DNA from: M3007 sp040397785
Lineage (GTDB): Bacteria > Bacteroidota > Bacteroidia > Chitinophagales > Saprospiraceae
NCBI GenBank assembly: GCA_040397785.1
Contig: JBBAVI010000015.1
Coordinates: 1 to 64,000, forward strand
Reading direction: 5' to 3'
Length of the DNA: 64,000 bases
In this document: in pieces, positions 52,036 to 63,830 of the stretch
Numbering within the stretch: position 1 is the stretch's first letter
How the letters are laid out: each line of letters starts with the position of its first letter
Made by a program: the position numbers and the translations under genes
The notes under the pieces: model-generated
The model's input: only the letters and a program-made list of their open reading frames with translations
Told to the model about the DNA's origin: nothing
Databases searched by the model: none

Positions 52036-53163
52036 ATGCTAAGCATCCCTTTAATTTTACTTATACTAGTCCAGGTTATACTCTCGATTTTGGATTTTTT
52101 CAGATATCTTCTATTTCAGAAGCGGATTTTAAACCGTGAATTTTTAAGGCTTTATGAGCTTATTTCGGTGCTGTTTATTCCTTTTTTTTATTTATTATCT
52201 GCAGACATGGGGCAGGATAACGATTGTTGCTCCGGCAGTGCTTTTTTTTCTCCGGAGCACCGATCAACTGTATATTTTTGGATTGGGCTTTGCATGATTG
52301 GGTTTGTGATCTCCGCGTTTAAGGGAAAAGTAGCTGCTCCCATCAAAGAGTTGCTCCTTAATTTTTTATTATTGGCGGGCATTGTTTTGAACATTTTTAT
52401 CGCAATACAGGTAACCGAATTTCTTTGGTTTTTTGGAAACCTGCCTATTATCCTTATTTTTACTTTAACACTCGCCGAAAATCAGCGAAAAATCCTGGAG
52501 GCTTTCCGTCAGGGTGAGTTCGATGGTGTATCCGGGTGGGAGAAATACACTTGGGAAATACTTTCCTGGCACCCTATTTTACAGTCGCCCATTGTTATAG
52601 TGCTTTGTTTGCCCTTTGTGTTTTTGGTAACTTCTTTTTTAATGTTATTTGGCCAAAAACCAGATTCCATTATTCTTGCGTTTACACAAACCTACCACCA
52701 TGGGTTTTCCCAATTAGATTACTTGTGTGCCAATGTGAACTGTGGTGGGCATTATTTGTGTTCCGTTGCCGCCCAAGGCCACAAAAAAATAGTGCGGCCG
52801 CAACGTTTTGGTGTAAGAAATAATCAATTGATCCTTTGCAACCGACAATTATTGGTGTCTAATGCTTTTGAGGAGTTGGTGGAGGAGCGCTTACCGGGCA
52901 TACACCGACTTATACGGAGAAATTACAATAAGGTTGGAAATGTGATTCATCGCTATTACTACCTTTTTGAAATAAAACTGATCTCTGATATTATTTACAT
53001 CCTGATGAAACCTTTGGAATGGGGCTTTTTATTGGTCCTGTATATGTTTGATACGAAACCGGAAAATCGGATTGCTGTGCAATACATTTCGAAAGAAGAT
53101 AGATTGAGGATTCGGGCCATCCAGAAGGATAAAAAAACGAATAAAATCTTTGATAAATATTAG
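52036..53163 (+). CDS. DUF6688-like membrane protein
   Basis: A 375-residue membrane protein with about six helices: LILLILVQVILSILDFF, SVLFIPFFYLLS, FWIGLCMIGFVISAF, LLLNFLLLAGIVLNIFIAI, FWFFGNLPIILIFTLTL (approximately) and PIVIVLCLPFVFLVTSFLML. The C-terminal soluble part has CGGHYLCSVAAQGHKKIVRP and RRNYNKVGNVIHRYYY, which resemble DUF6688. Cysteines and histidines in this region could bind metal. No reaction is known. Assignment rests on recollected motifs and is moderate. Confidence 0.7.
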   Translation: MLSIPLILLILVQVILSILDFFRYLLFQKRILNREFLRLYELISVLFIPFFYLLSADMGQDNDCCSGSAFFSPEHRSTVYFWIGLCMIGFVISAFKGKVAAPIKELLLNFLLLAGIVLNIFIAIQVTEFLWFFGNLPIILIFTLTLAENQRKILEAFRQGEFDGVSGWEKYTWEILSWHPILQSPIVIVLCLPFVFLVTSFLMLFGQKPDSIILAFTQTYHHGFSQLDYLCANVNCGGHYLCSVAAQGHKKIVRPQRFGVRNNQLILCNRQLLVSNAFEELVEERLPGIHRLIRRNYNKVGNVIHRYYYLFEIKLISDIIYILMKPLEWGFLLVLYMFDTKPENRIAVQYISKEDRLRIRAIQKDKKTNKIFDKY

Positions 53164-53319
53164 ACTTGTTGCGGTGGGGAATTGAAAATTTAAACATCGC
53201 AGGGTCACTTTTTTATCCTTTTCAGGGACCGCCCATCAACCCTTTTACGTATTTCATTATGCCTATTTCGGTATAGATAATATCTATCAAAATTTGATTT
53301 CGAAAGACGATATTTATCT

Positions 53320-53327
53320 TAATTTTG
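53320..53327 (+). promoter_or_regulatory. Possible -7 element of katG
   Basis: TAATTTTG matches TANNTTTG; the nearest TTTG upstream (53293-53296) is 23 bases away, longer than usual. Confidence 0.4.
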
Positions 53328-53366
53328 CGTCTGTCAGCGTAAAAACTTAAAAAAATTATTCGAATC

Positions 53367-55586
<2,220 letters not shown>

Positions 55587-55628
55587 TTTTAGGGGCCTTT
55601 TTGAAATTTTCGTTATAAATTATGGGTG

Positions 55629-55657
55629 GGTGGTCCGGGGACGGACCACCTTTTTTT
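55629..55657 (+). terminator. Terminator after katG
   Basis: GGTGGTCCG pairs with CGGACCACC across a four-base loop, followed by seven T residues. Confidence 0.93.
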
Positions 55658-55689
55658 GTGGAAATTGGGTTTGGATACCTGGAACCATA

Positions 55690-55935
55690 CTACTGGACAT
55701 TTTCACAAAACGCATGATTCGTAGGGCTTAATGCATTAAAAACATATCGCAACAATTCAATAAATTTGAAGCACTTACTCGTCAAAATACTCAGCCCCAT
55801 CCTAAATATCGAGATTTTCGGGGTTTCTGTACCATCTTGATATTTTTGATCCAGTATCGTTTTTCGACCCTTCCAGCCTTCTCTAATCGCGAACGTAAAA
55901 GCCAATGTTACGAAAGCCACATAGTTTCCCGACAT
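55690..55935 (-). pseudogene. Transposase-like C-terminal remnant
   Basis: An 81-codon frame that reads FAIREGWKGRKTILDQKYQ and PKISIFRMGLSILTS, resembling the end of an IS4-type transposase. A stop closes it 5' of the ATG and no upstream transposase or terminal inverted repeat is visible. It may be a decayed IS tail or a chance resemblance. Confidence 0.3.
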
Positions 55936-55947
55936 GGGCAGAAGCCC

Positions 55948-56769
55948 CTAAATCATCCCAGTCATTTTAGCCAGTTGTACCAAAGCAGTTGTATCTCGGG
56001 CACCCAGTTTTTCGATCATTTTGCTTCGGTGATTTCCAACTGTATTGACGCTAATAAATAATCTTTTGGCAATTTCGGAGGTTTCCAGATCTTCGGCAAT
56101 CAGGCTTAAAATCTCTTTTTCACGGGGAGATAACAAATCGCGTTTTACAGATTCTTTTGTGCCAGAATGAAAAGTTTGTACGCATTCATTTTCAGGGCCA
56201 TAGGAGAGCCGAATCCAATAATGGCTAACTGTGTTTTTTATCAGGTATTGAATATTTTGAATATAATTTAAGGTGTATTTAAAATTGCGCTCCTCATCAA
56301 CTTGTACCGGTACTCCTTGTGAAAACAGGCGTATTTGTTTGCCATCGGTTCGTACAAAACGCATGCCGCAATGGTGAAGTTTCATGTTCACACGCGCTTC
56401 AAATGGTATTTTTGGAAAAATATCCGTGAGCCAATTTACCGATTCGTAAGGAAACGCAGCGTAATCATTATGCAAGATACTTAGTACGTTTTTCATTTTT
56501 TTATCCGTTATTCCCATCGCCAATTCGCCCCAAAATTCTTCATGCCCTACTTCTAATTCTGGTTGATAAGTTTGGTGATTAAAAATTGTAAGGATGGTAT
56601 CGGCGCCTTTAATTCCGTGTAAGAGGAATGCTAATTCTTTTAAGTGTTCCTCTTTCTGTTCCAGATTTTCTTTTCTGAAAATAAAGTCTGATAGTTGTAC
56701 TACACGGTCATAAATGGCTTCGGCTTTGCGAAGTCCAAGTAAAGGCTGGGTTAGGACTGTCTGACTCAT
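55948..56769 (-). CDS. LuxR-type transcriptional regulator
   Basis: A 273-residue protein if read from the ATG at 56769; a GTG at 56799 would add ten residues. The C-terminus (~205-270) is a LuxR/GerE helix-turn-helix: LSPREKEILSLIAEDLETSEIAKRLFISVNTVGNHRSKMIEKLGA. The N-terminal ~200 residues are helical then beta-rich (FEARVNMKLHHCGMRFVRTDGKQIRLF), perhaps a PAS-like sensor. No receiver domain is present. The neighbouring ECF gene is divergent, so the regulator may control it, but this is only proximity. Confidence 0.85.
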   Translation of the reverse strand: MSQTVLTQPLLGLRKAEAIYDRVVQLSDFIFRKENLEQKEEHLKELAFLLHGIKGADTILTIFNHQTYQPELEVGHEEFWGELAMGITDKKMKNVLSILHNDYAAFPYESVNWLTDIFPKIPFEARVNMKLHHCGMRFVRTDGKQIRLFSQGVPVQVDEERNFKYTLNYIQNIQYLIKNTVSHYWIRLSYGPENECVQTFHSGTKESVKRDLLSPREKEILSLIAEDLETSEIAKRLFISVNTVGNHRSKMIEKLGARDTTALVQLAKMTGMI

Positions 56770-56928
56770 ATATTGATCGAGGATGTATTCATATTCCACT
56801 TTAATTGGGTTAAGGCAGATTTCCAGACTTTCTGATCCAGCCGCACAAATACTTGGTATTAAAAAGTGAATTTAGTGAAATTCAGAACAGGTACTTCAAT
56901 CGTGTCGGGCAAAATAGCGATTGTCACT

Positions 56929-56960
56929 ATTGCCCTCCTTTAGACCGCAATCTACCTTTG
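56929..56960 (+). promoter_or_regulatory. Promoter of the third ECF sigma gene
   Basis: ATTG (56929-56932), 20-base spacer, TACCTTTG (56953-56960). Transcription near 56967 rules out the longer 56921 start. Confidence 0.65.
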
Positions 56961-57001
56961 TCCTACCATTCAATGGTTCATTCGCCTTAAATCCTTCTGC
57001 T

Positions 57002-57550
57002 ATGTTTACTACCCATAAAATGAATACCAAAGAATTGGTAATCGAACTACAAAACAAGCAAGCATTTGATTTTTCTGTTTTGTATGATGACTATGCACCA
57101 GCCTTATTAGGAATTGCTTTTAAAATCGTAAAAGACAAAACGATTGCTGAGGAGGTTTTACAAGATGTTTTTGTCAAGATATGGAAACATATTGATACCT
57201 ATGATGCATCAAAAGGCACGCTCTTTACTTGGATGCTCAATATTACGCAAAATACCTGCAAAGACTATTTCCGCAGCAAACAATATAAATATCAACAGTT
57301 AATCGATGAAAGTCCTATGGAAAACGTGGGCGGAAATTTTATTCCCCATACCACCAATATTCCTGAAAATAGCATTGACTATCATATACTTATGCAAAAA
57401 ATAGAACCCAAATACAAAGATATTATCGAACTGGCTTTTGTTTACGGATATACACAGGAGCAAATTGCTGAAAAACTAAAAGTACCCTTGGGGACCGTTA
57501 AAACAAGATCCCGCGCTGCCCTGAGGCAGTTACGAAATTATTTTATGTAA
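57002..57550 (+). CDS. ECF sigma factor
   Basis: A 182-residue ECF sigma factor. Region 2 has FSVLYDDYAPALLGIAFKIVKDKTIAEEVLQDVFVKIWK and TWMLNITQNTCKDYFRSKQ; region 4 has IEPKYKDIIELAFVYGYTQEQIAEKLKVPLGTVKTRSRAALRQL. It starts at 57002 (MFTTHKMNTKELVIEL) because the promoter lies between the longer frame's start and this ATG; 57020 is a further option. It differs clearly from the tandem pair at 32 kb. No anti-sigma gene adjoins. Confidence 0.93.
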   Translation: MFTTHKMNTKELVIELQNKQAFDFSVLYDDYAPALLGIAFKIVKDKTIAEEVLQDVFVKIWKHIDTYDASKGTLFTWMLNITQNTCKDYFRSKQYKYQQLIDESPMENVGGNFIPHTTNIPENSIDYHILMQKIEPKYKDIIELAFVYGYTQEQIAEKLKVPLGTVKTRSRAALRQLRNYFM

Positions 57551-57556
57551 AGTGTA

Positions 57557-58411
57557 TTACTTCACCTTCGCCTTAAAATCATACCGCAAGCCCCAATATT
57601 CCTTCAGCACCATTTTAACCGATCCTACCGAAACGGGCGATTCAATGAGTACCGGGATGCGATTTTCATCGTCGGAAACCCACACGGTCATTTTGGTATC
57701 TTCTTTAAACACACTGCCGGCAATTACGTCGGGTTGGTACTTGAGCACTTTATACCGGCCCATGCCATGTACGTTTTTGTTGGCATCACGGCCTTTGAAG
57801 CGCAATTTGAGCGGGTATTCGGCCTGGTCCATAAAAATCCGAAAGGGTACGGTGTTGCCCGATTGCGGGTCGGTCAGATCAATGTTGCGCAGGAAATACA
57901 GGCTCGACAAGATATCGTGTACGCAATCGGTTACGTTGTGTTCCGTTTTTTTCTCCTCCCCGCCTTTTTGAGGTGCGCGCCAGACCGACATTTTTTTGGT
58001 GCCTTGGTTGAAGGAAATTTTTTCAAAAATATGGTAATTGCCCTCATTTACGCTGCGCTCAGAATAATTGGGCAACAGGGTTCCTTTGTTTACCCAGGAA
58101 TCGTATTGGTCTTGCACTTTAAAAAACCATTCGTAAGAGGGGTAGGTTTTGCCGTAGGCCTGGTAGTGCCATTGTTTGTCTTCATCAAACACTTTAAAGG
58201 TCACTTCACCCGCGGAGAGCCACACAAAATTCCAGTTGTAGAAAATTTTGTAGGTGAGTTTTTCACCATTTTGAAAGGTGAAATTGGCAGCCTGGCAGGA
58301 GTCAATGCCTTGCGCGCTGGTTTCGGGTGCTGCTGGTGCCTGATGTTCTGGCAATTGAAGTGCCAGTAAAAGAAATCCTGTAACTAAGGTGGGGATTTTA
58401 CTCCGTATCAT
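57557..58411 (-). CDS. DUF3108 exported protein
   Basis: A 284-residue exported protein; the ATG at 58411 (MIRSKIPTLVTGFLLLALQ) gives a signal peptide. It matches DUF3108 (NGEKLTYKIFYNWNFVWLSAGEVTFKV, YPSYEWFFKVQDQYDSWVNKGTLLP, VPFRIFMDQAEYPLKLRFKGRD). The family is a beta-rich periplasmic protein of unknown role in envelope biogenesis. The start overlaps the 3' end of the UPF0104-type gene by 14 bases, so the two are coupled. Confidence 0.9.
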   Translation of the reverse strand: MIRSKIPTLVTGFLLLALQLPEHQAPAAPETSAQGIDSCQAANFTFQNGEKLTYKIFYNWNFVWLSAGEVTFKVFDEDKQWHYQAYGKTYPSYEWFFKVQDQYDSWVNKGTLLPNYSERSVNEGNYHIFEKISFNQGTKKMSVWRAPQKGGEEKKTEHNVTDCVHDILSSLYFLRNIDLTDPQSGNTVPFRIFMDQAEYPLKLRFKGRDANKNVHGMGRYKVLKYQPDVIAGSVFKEDTKMTVWVSDDENRIPVLIESPVSVGSVKMVLKEYWGLRYDFKAKVK

Positions 58412-59426
58412 ATCCGATTGTTTTGGTGATATGGACGCTAAAAAGCGAAAAAGTACCAATTAACGCTGGCAAAATAAGGTTTATTATCCAGAGTAAAAAG
58501 GTAGCAGCGAGGGCACTAATTTCATTGGCACCAAAGTGGGTCCACACAAAAATAGCCAAATTGCCGCGGGCCATCAAGCTGGCAAGGGCAGGCAAAGGCA
58601 GAATTGTTTGCATCATAAAAATCAGGAAAATTCCAGAAAATACAATGAAAATTCCGGGATTAATGCCAAAAAAGCAAAGAATAAAATAATATTGGGTAGA
58701 ATAGGTCAGGTACCGCAAAACCGACCAACTATAAGTGAACAGCAAATCTTTGCGGTTTAAATGTTCCAGCAGGTCGATTTTAGGGTGTAAAAATTGCAAA
58801 TAGGGGGCACGCGTGAGGTGTTTGAGGAAAGGGACCAATGCGGGGCTATTGAAAAAGGCCAGGTAAGTAAAAAACAGGGCAAGAAATGCGCCTGTCAGCG
58901 CCCAGTTCCACCAATCGGGCAGGGTTGTAAATAGTTGTCGCGATAGATACAGTGCGCCCAAAACGCCTGCCAGGAGGCTCACAAGGTATTGTGCGATGCT
59001 CCCTAGTACGTTGGCCAGCATAGAATGCCATTGGTTGGTGCGGTTTACAAACAGTAGCCGGCCGCCTAGTTCACCAATCCGATTAGGGGTAACGAGTGCA
59101 AAGCAAATGCCAGCCAACACTGCCATAAAGGAGCGGTACAATGAAATCGGCTCATAACGCACCATAAAATGCCGCCATTTAATCGCTTCGATCAACCAGT
59201 TGAGGGGTAAGAGCAAAAGCGTAAAAAGCAAGTACCATAGTGGCGCTTGGTATAACTGTTGCAGAAAAACCTGCCAAATTGCGATCAGATTGTCCCTGGA
59301 TTTTATTTCGGCATAGAGTACCCAGGCAAGCAACAGCACCATGCATATCTGAAACCCGGTGTTAATCAGGCGTTTATAGCGCTTTTTTGAGCGAACAAAC
59401 AGGACTAAAGCGTGTGGAATGGACAT
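58398..59426 (-). CDS. Membrane protein of the lysylphosphatidylglycerol synthetase TM/UPF0104 type
   Basis: A 343-residue polytopic membrane protein with about eight helices, starting at the ATG at 59426 (MSIPHALVLF) rather than an upstream TTG. It matches the flippase-like domain of MprF/UPF0104: WLIEAIKWRHFM, LAGICFALVTPNRIGELGGRLLFVNR and MARGNLAIFVWTHFGA. Relatives move or handle aminoacyl-lipids or polyprenyl-linked sugars. No catalytic synthetase domain is fused. It is coupled to DUF3108 downstream, so envelope lipid export is plausible but not proven. Confidence 0.85.
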   Translation of the reverse strand: MSIPHALVLFVRSKKRYKRLINTGFQICMVLLLAWVLYAEIKSRDNLIAIWQVFLQQLYQAPLWYLLFTLLLLPLNWLIEAIKWRHFMVRYEPISLYRSFMAVLAGICFALVTPNRIGELGGRLLFVNRTNQWHSMLANVLGSIAQYLVSLLAGVLGALYLSRQLFTTLPDWWNWALTGAFLALFFTYLAFFNSPALVPFLKHLTRAPYLQFLHPKIDLLEHLNRKDLLFTYSWSVLRYLTYSTQYYFILCFFGINPGIFIVFSGIFLIFMMQTILPLPALASLMARGNLAIFVWTHFGANEISALAATFLLWIINLILPALIGTFSLFSVHITKTIGYDTE

Positions 59427-59513
59427 GGGATTAACCTGCTTATGGATGCGCAATTTTCAGTTTCCCAAAATCGAGCCAAATCATTGGGATGATATAAACT
59501 TTTCTTGGATAAG

Positions 59514-59552
59514 TAAAAAAATGGGCAACCCTCAAATCAGAGGATTGCCCAT
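59514..59552 (-). terminator. Terminator of the OmpA-family gene
   Basis: ATGGGCAA/TTGCCCAT and CCTC/GAGG stems, with a run of seven T residues on the minus strand. Confidence 0.85.
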
Positions 59553-59575
59553 CAAATGATCAGGATTACTGGCGT

Positions 59576-61069
59576 TTAGTAGCCAGCATCTTTATTTCCT
59601 TTGAAAGAACCTTTCTTAGGAGCAGGTTTGCCTGCTTCTTTGCCTTCTGGACGTGCCATTTCCGTTTCGCCTTTTGCAACGCGGAACTCAACACGACGGT
59701 TTTGCAAGTTTGCACCATCTACTGGGATGAGGGTAGTACCTTCACCAACCCAGTTCAGGATCAAACGGTCGCGTGCAATACCGTGTTGTGCAACGATAAA
59801 GTCGATGGCCGCTTTAGCACGGTTGTACGACAATACGTTGTTGTATTTTTCAGAAGAACGTTTGTCGGTACCACCGATTGCAACTACTTTAAGTTCAGGA
59901 TTTTGCTTCAGGACAGTAGCAATTTGGTACAATTTCTCGTACTCAGTGTATTCAACACCGTAGTTGTTGTCTTTGAAGTTGATCATTGGCAGGAACCACT
60001 CTGTTACCTTTGGAGCAGGTAATTTGAAGTTTGCCAATTTCGCGTCGATCAAACGGTTTACGTCTGTCTCTGTGATTGGTTTTGGAACTTGAGCAACGCC
60101 CATTGCGTCCACTTTGTAACCAGGAGGAGAGAAAGGCTCTTTGTCCTGGTAGTCCGCAACTTTATCGCCATCGCTGTCGAGGGTAACACCTTTTGTGTTT
60201 ACGCGTGCACCTGCAGGGCTGTTGTCTTCGTCGTCGATTGCGTCGATGATACCGTCAGCGTCTGTGTCGGTTGGGTCGTACACTGGACGTGCTTCCAACG
60301 CAGTGATTGCATTAGAAACTTCACCCAGTGGGTTCGCCCAGTACAAAGGCTCAGAAATTTTAGAGCCGTCTTTGCTTTTGCCGATGTTGAAGTTCAACTG
60401 CAGGTGCGGGAAGTGCAACAAGTCACCGTAAGAAGTGGTTGATTGGCCAACGTTTTCGTCAGAATCCAACATGTCTTTTCTGCCCGCGAATACGCTGTAA
60501 ATAGTGTATTCCAAACCTACGTTCAGTTTAGGACTAACACGGTAAGCGATACCCGCGCCAAAACTCAAGTGAAAGTTAGTAGTTGCATCCTTCTTGGTGT
60601 TTGCAGTTGGGCGTGTGTTGTCTTTCTGCAAAATACCACTGAATTCAGTAGAGAAGTTGTCAAAACCCGCGCCAGCGAAAGCATTCAAGAGGAATTTTCG
60701 ATTTGGCTTGTTGAAACGCAAGTTGTTCAAAGCGATTACCGCCTGAGCATCACCAGAAATCCAAGTCAATGAAGATTTGCGGTTGAAAGGAGTCGTAGTA
60801 GTTGCTTTAGATTCGCTAGAAGCAGAAGCAAACAGGAAATTGCCGCGCAAAGAGAACACATGGTCCAATGCTTTGCGTACGTGCAAACCGCCACCGAAAC
60901 CAGGTTTCGCGTCGAGGTCGCCCGTTACGATAGCAGAACCAAGATCGAGGCCAATTTCCCATTGATCTTTAGGTGTGAAAGAGCGGTAAGGTGTAGCAGC
61001 ATCTTGCGCTGAAAGGGCGCATGCTACAAGGGCAAAAAGAAAAGCAAAAGTTAATTTTCTAACCGTCAT
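59576..61069 (-). CDS. OmpA-family outer-membrane protein with calcium-type repeats
   Basis: A 497-residue porin-like protein. A signal peptide (MTVRKLTFAFLFALVACALSAQ) precedes an N-terminal beta-barrel (~25-225, GGLHVRKALDHVFSLRGNFLF). Then come thrombospondin type-3-like acidic repeats (DPTDTDADGIIDAIDDEDN, LDSDGDKVADYQDKEPFSPPG), and the C-terminal OmpA domain from ~385 (YNRAKAAIDFIVAQHGIARDRL, NRRVEFRVA). It links the outer membrane to peptidoglycan and is likely abundant. The last residues are basic. It is monocistronic with its own terminator. Confidence 0.93.
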   Translation of the reverse strand: MTVRKLTFAFLFALVACALSAQDAATPYRSFTPKDQWEIGLDLGSAIVTGDLDAKPGFGGGLHVRKALDHVFSLRGNFLFASASSESKATTTTPFNRKSSLTWISGDAQAVIALNNLRFNKPNRKFLLNAFAGAGFDNFSTEFSGILQKDNTRPTANTKKDATTNFHLSFGAGIAYRVSPKLNVGLEYTIYSVFAGRKDMLDSDENVGQSTTSYGDLLHFPHLQLNFNIGKSKDGSKISEPLYWANPLGEVSNAITALEARPVYDPTDTDADGIIDAIDDEDNSPAGARVNTKGVTLDSDGDKVADYQDKEPFSPPGYKVDAMGVAQVPKPITETDVNRLIDAKLANFKLPAPKVTEWFLPMINFKDNNYGVEYTEYEKLYQIATVLKQNPELKVVAIGGTDKRSSEKYNNVLSYNRAKAAIDFIVAQHGIARDRLILNWVGEGTTLIPVDGANLQNRRVEFRVAKGETEMARPEGKEAGKPAPKKGSFKGNKDAGY

Positions 61070-61193
61070 AAGGTCGTTGCTTTTTGTGTAATGAGTGAAT
61101 TAAGAACAGTTTTGTCGTTGTGGTTTGGGGTCAAATTCTTCAGGACGATGGGTATGCCGTTTTGCGACTTGGATTAGTTTCGGGTGGCAAATA

Positions 61194-62429
61194 TTACACA
61201 CCCAGCTTTCTAAGGGCCAAATATAGGGCGTTGGTAGAAATGTTATTAGGTTTTGAGTTAATTTTTATCATTTCTTGTATTGCATTTCGAATTGTTTGCG
61301 AAATATCGCTAAATATTGCCTGATCTGTCATCACCGCATCGGGTTGCATCAAATATGCAAACACCCTGGCCATGCCACAGTTGGCAATAAAATCGGGGAT
61401 AACCCCGGTATGTTCGTCGGTAAAACGGGCTGTTGGGCCAAAAAATACCTCATCATCCACGAAAGGAACATTGGCACCACAGGCAATCACTTCTATCCCT
61501 CCTGCCAACAATTGATCTACCTGATCGCGGCGCACCAATTTCGAAGCTGCACCTGGAATGAAGATATCGGCGCCCATGCTCCATATTTTTTCATTCACCA
61601 CTTCAAAGGACAACAAATCAGGCGCAACCAATTGGTTTCCATTTTTCTGATTGAACAGGGTTTTAACTGCTTCGAGGCTTAGGCCTTCGGGAGCAAGGAT
61701 GCCGCCATCGCGGTCAATGATCCCAACCACTTTCACCCCTTCTTTGGCCAGGTAACAAGCCGCTGCGGAGGCCACATTGCCCCATCCTTGTATGATAGCA
61801 GTTTTGCCAGTTGGGGTAATTTGGTGGTACAAGTCATAAAAATGCCGTACCGATTCGGCCACCCCATAACCCGTAATCAGGTCGGCTACGGCGTATTTAT
61901 GTTCTCCGCTTTCGGGCACAAATTCCGGATCTTCTACAATTTTGGTGCAACCGTACCGCAATTGACCTATTATATTGATGTGTTGCCCTTCCGTTGGTTT
62001 AAGATGCCCTTTTACAATACCTTCTTGCGGATGCCACAAGCCAAGCGCTTCGGTAATGGGCACTACATCTTTTAATTCATCCACATTTAAGTCGCCGCCG
62101 GTACCATAATAATGTTTCAAAATGGGCAAAACGGCACGATACCACCGTTGTAATACTTCCCAGCGGCGCGGATCGGCAGGATCGAAATTAATGCCGCTTT
62201 TGGCACCACCGATGGCTGGTCCACACACACTAAATTTGATTTCCATGACTTTTGCCAAAGAAATGACTTCTTCTTTGGTTAGGCCTTTGCGCATACGCGT
62301 GCCCCCACCTGCTGCGCCCCCGCGCAAGGAATTGATCACAATCCAGCCTTGTGCGTCTGTTTCGGCATCATGCCACTCAAAAACAACTTCCGGCTTTTTT
62401 GCTTTGTACCGGTTCAATAAATCTTCCAT
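61194..62429 (-). CDS. Glutamate dehydrogenase (Glu/Leu/Phe/Val family)
   Basis: A 411-residue amino-acid dehydrogenase; the ATG at 62429 (MEDLLNRYKAKKPEVVFEW) fits the family while the longer frame adds 30 unrelated residues. Substrate-site GGAAGGGTRM and PAIGGAKSGINFDP (catalytic Lys), the conserved YGTGGDLNVDELKDV, and the dinucleotide-binding AIIQGWGNVASAAACYLAKEGVKVVGIIDRDGG are present. It interconverts glutamate and 2-oxoglutarate with ammonia. Substrate preference among the family cannot be certain. It is divergent from the arginase-fold gene. Confidence 0.9.
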   Translation of the reverse strand: MEDLLNRYKAKKPEVVFEWHDAETDAQGWIVINSLRGGAAGGGTRMRKGLTKEEVISLAKVMEIKFSVCGPAIGGAKSGINFDPADPRRWEVLQRWYRAVLPILKHYYGTGGDLNVDELKDVVPITEALGLWHPQEGIVKGHLKPTEGQHINIIGQLRYGCTKIVEDPEFVPESGEHKYAVADLITGYGVAESVRHFYDLYHQITPTGKTAIIQGWGNVASAAACYLAKEGVKVVGIIDRDGGILAPEGLSLEAVKTLFNQKNGNQLVAPDLLSFEVVNEKIWSMGADIFIPGAASKLVRRDQVDQLLAGGIEVIACGANVPFVDDEVFFGPTARFTDEHTGVIPDFIANCGMARVFAYLMQPDAVMTDQAIFSDISQTIRNAIQEMIKINSKPNNISTNALYLALRKLGV

Positions 62430-62659
62430 GTTGTGTGGTATAAATTTGGTCAGGTAAAAAAACTCATCGCGTTTGCTCAAAACCGGGGCAAAAGTAGCAG
62501 CCATGCCGCATAACTTCAAAGCCTCTATGCGATTCCCTTCGAATCTTTTCCCAAACTCTTCTACTTTTGGCCCATGTTGCGGTACGGTATAATGTTTTTG
62601 TTCAAATTACCACCTGCACGTACTTCATTTGCCTCCAAATCTACATTTTTGCGCGAAAC

Positions 62660-63745
62660 ATGTTACAAAACTGGCTTAAACCCGTGGAGGCCAAATTGGC
62701 CCGATTTGCTCAAGCGCAGCCCGCACATACCTTGGGGGCACGCATTGGCGTGCACCAGGCGGCGGTGCCCGATTTAAAAAAAGTGCAACTTGCCTTGATC
62801 GGACTTTCCGAACCGGAGAGCAATGCTATTCGGACAAAACTATACGGCAGCGCCTTTGCATTTCCCGATCATGCGATTGTTGATCTGGGCAATGTACGCA
62901 AATCGAGCGGCGATTTCCTGGTGCCTTTGCTGCATGAATTGATGAGCGGTCATATTGTACCAATTCTGCTCGGCGGGTCGGATGAACTTGCACGGGCACA
63001 GTTTTTGGCTTACCAGGATCGGAAAGCGTTGGTAAACCTGGCAGTTATTGATGAACGGTGCCGCACCGATGTACAGGACGTGTACGGTCCGCTGGTGGCC
63101 ATGCGGCATCCTTTGTTGTTTCATTTTGGGCTTCTGGGCTTTCAAACCCATCAATCGCCTCCCGATTTAGTACAGGCTTTGGCCAACAAATATTTCGATT
63201 TGGTGCGCTTGGGGAAGGCACGCAATGCCTTGGAAGAATGCGAACCCGTACTGCGCGATGCTGATTTGCTGGCATTTCACCTGGGCGCACTCAAACAAAG
63301 CGAGGCACCTGGGGTATTGAACGCCTCGCCTTCGGGCTTTTTTTGGGAAGAAGCCTGCCAATTGTGTCGGTATGCCGGCATGAGCGACAAGTTGAGTTCG
63401 TTTGGTATATACGGATATGTTGCGGAAAAAGACCGCGATGATCAAACCTGCCAGGGAATCAGCCAGATGATCTGGTATTTTATGGAAGGGTTCTTCAACC
63501 GCAAAGGCGATTATCCGGTTTCTACTTCTGGCCTCACAGAATACGTGGTGGATTTTCGACGCCTTAATTATCAATTGACGTTTTGGAAAAGCGTCAAAAC
63601 CGGCCGCTGGTGGATGCAGGTGCCTGTACCGATCAAACGTAAACACGAACGGCATCGACTAGTGCCTTGTTCTTACCAGGATTATCAGGCAGCATGTCGC
63701 GAAGAACTACCCGAGCGTTTGTTGCAGAGTTTAAACCGATTTTAG
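62660..63745 (+). CDS. Arginase-fold protein (formimidoylglutamase-like), metal ligands altered
   Basis: A 361-residue protein of the arginase/ureohydrolase fold, related to the Bacteroidota protein usually named formimidoylglutamase. It starts at 62660 (MLQNWLKPVEAKLARF). The fold is recognisable in ILLGGSDELARAQFLAYQ, IDERCRTD, HFGLLGFQTH, AFHLGALKQSEAPGVLNASPSGFFWEE and SDKLSSFGIYGYV. The Mn ligands of true ureohydrolases (GGxH, DAHxD and SxDxD) read GGSD, DERCR and AFHLG, so canonical catalysis is unlikely. It lies divergent from the glutamate dehydrogenase gene, so a regulatory or structural role in nitrogen metabolism is possible. Confidence 0.85.
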   Translation: MLQNWLKPVEAKLARFAQAQPAHTLGARIGVHQAAVPDLKKVQLALIGLSEPESNAIRTKLYGSAFAFPDHAIVDLGNVRKSSGDFLVPLLHELMSGHIVPILLGGSDELARAQFLAYQDRKALVNLAVIDERCRTDVQDVYGPLVAMRHPLLFHFGLLGFQTHQSPPDLVQALANKYFDLVRLGKARNALEECEPVLRDADLLAFHLGALKQSEAPGVLNASPSGFFWEEACQLCRYAGMSDKLSSFGIYGYVAEKDRDDQTCQGISQMIWYFMEGFFNRKGDYPVSTSGLTEYVVDFRRLNYQLTFWKSVKTGRWWMQVPVPIKRKHERHRLVPCSYQDYQAACREELPERLLQSLNRF

Positions 63746-63830
63746 TAGTTTAATAATAGCATGATTGGGCTACTCACCGAGTTCCGTGCGCAAAACAGGA
63801 TCGTTCAGACGCCGCCGTTTGGCTTAATTT

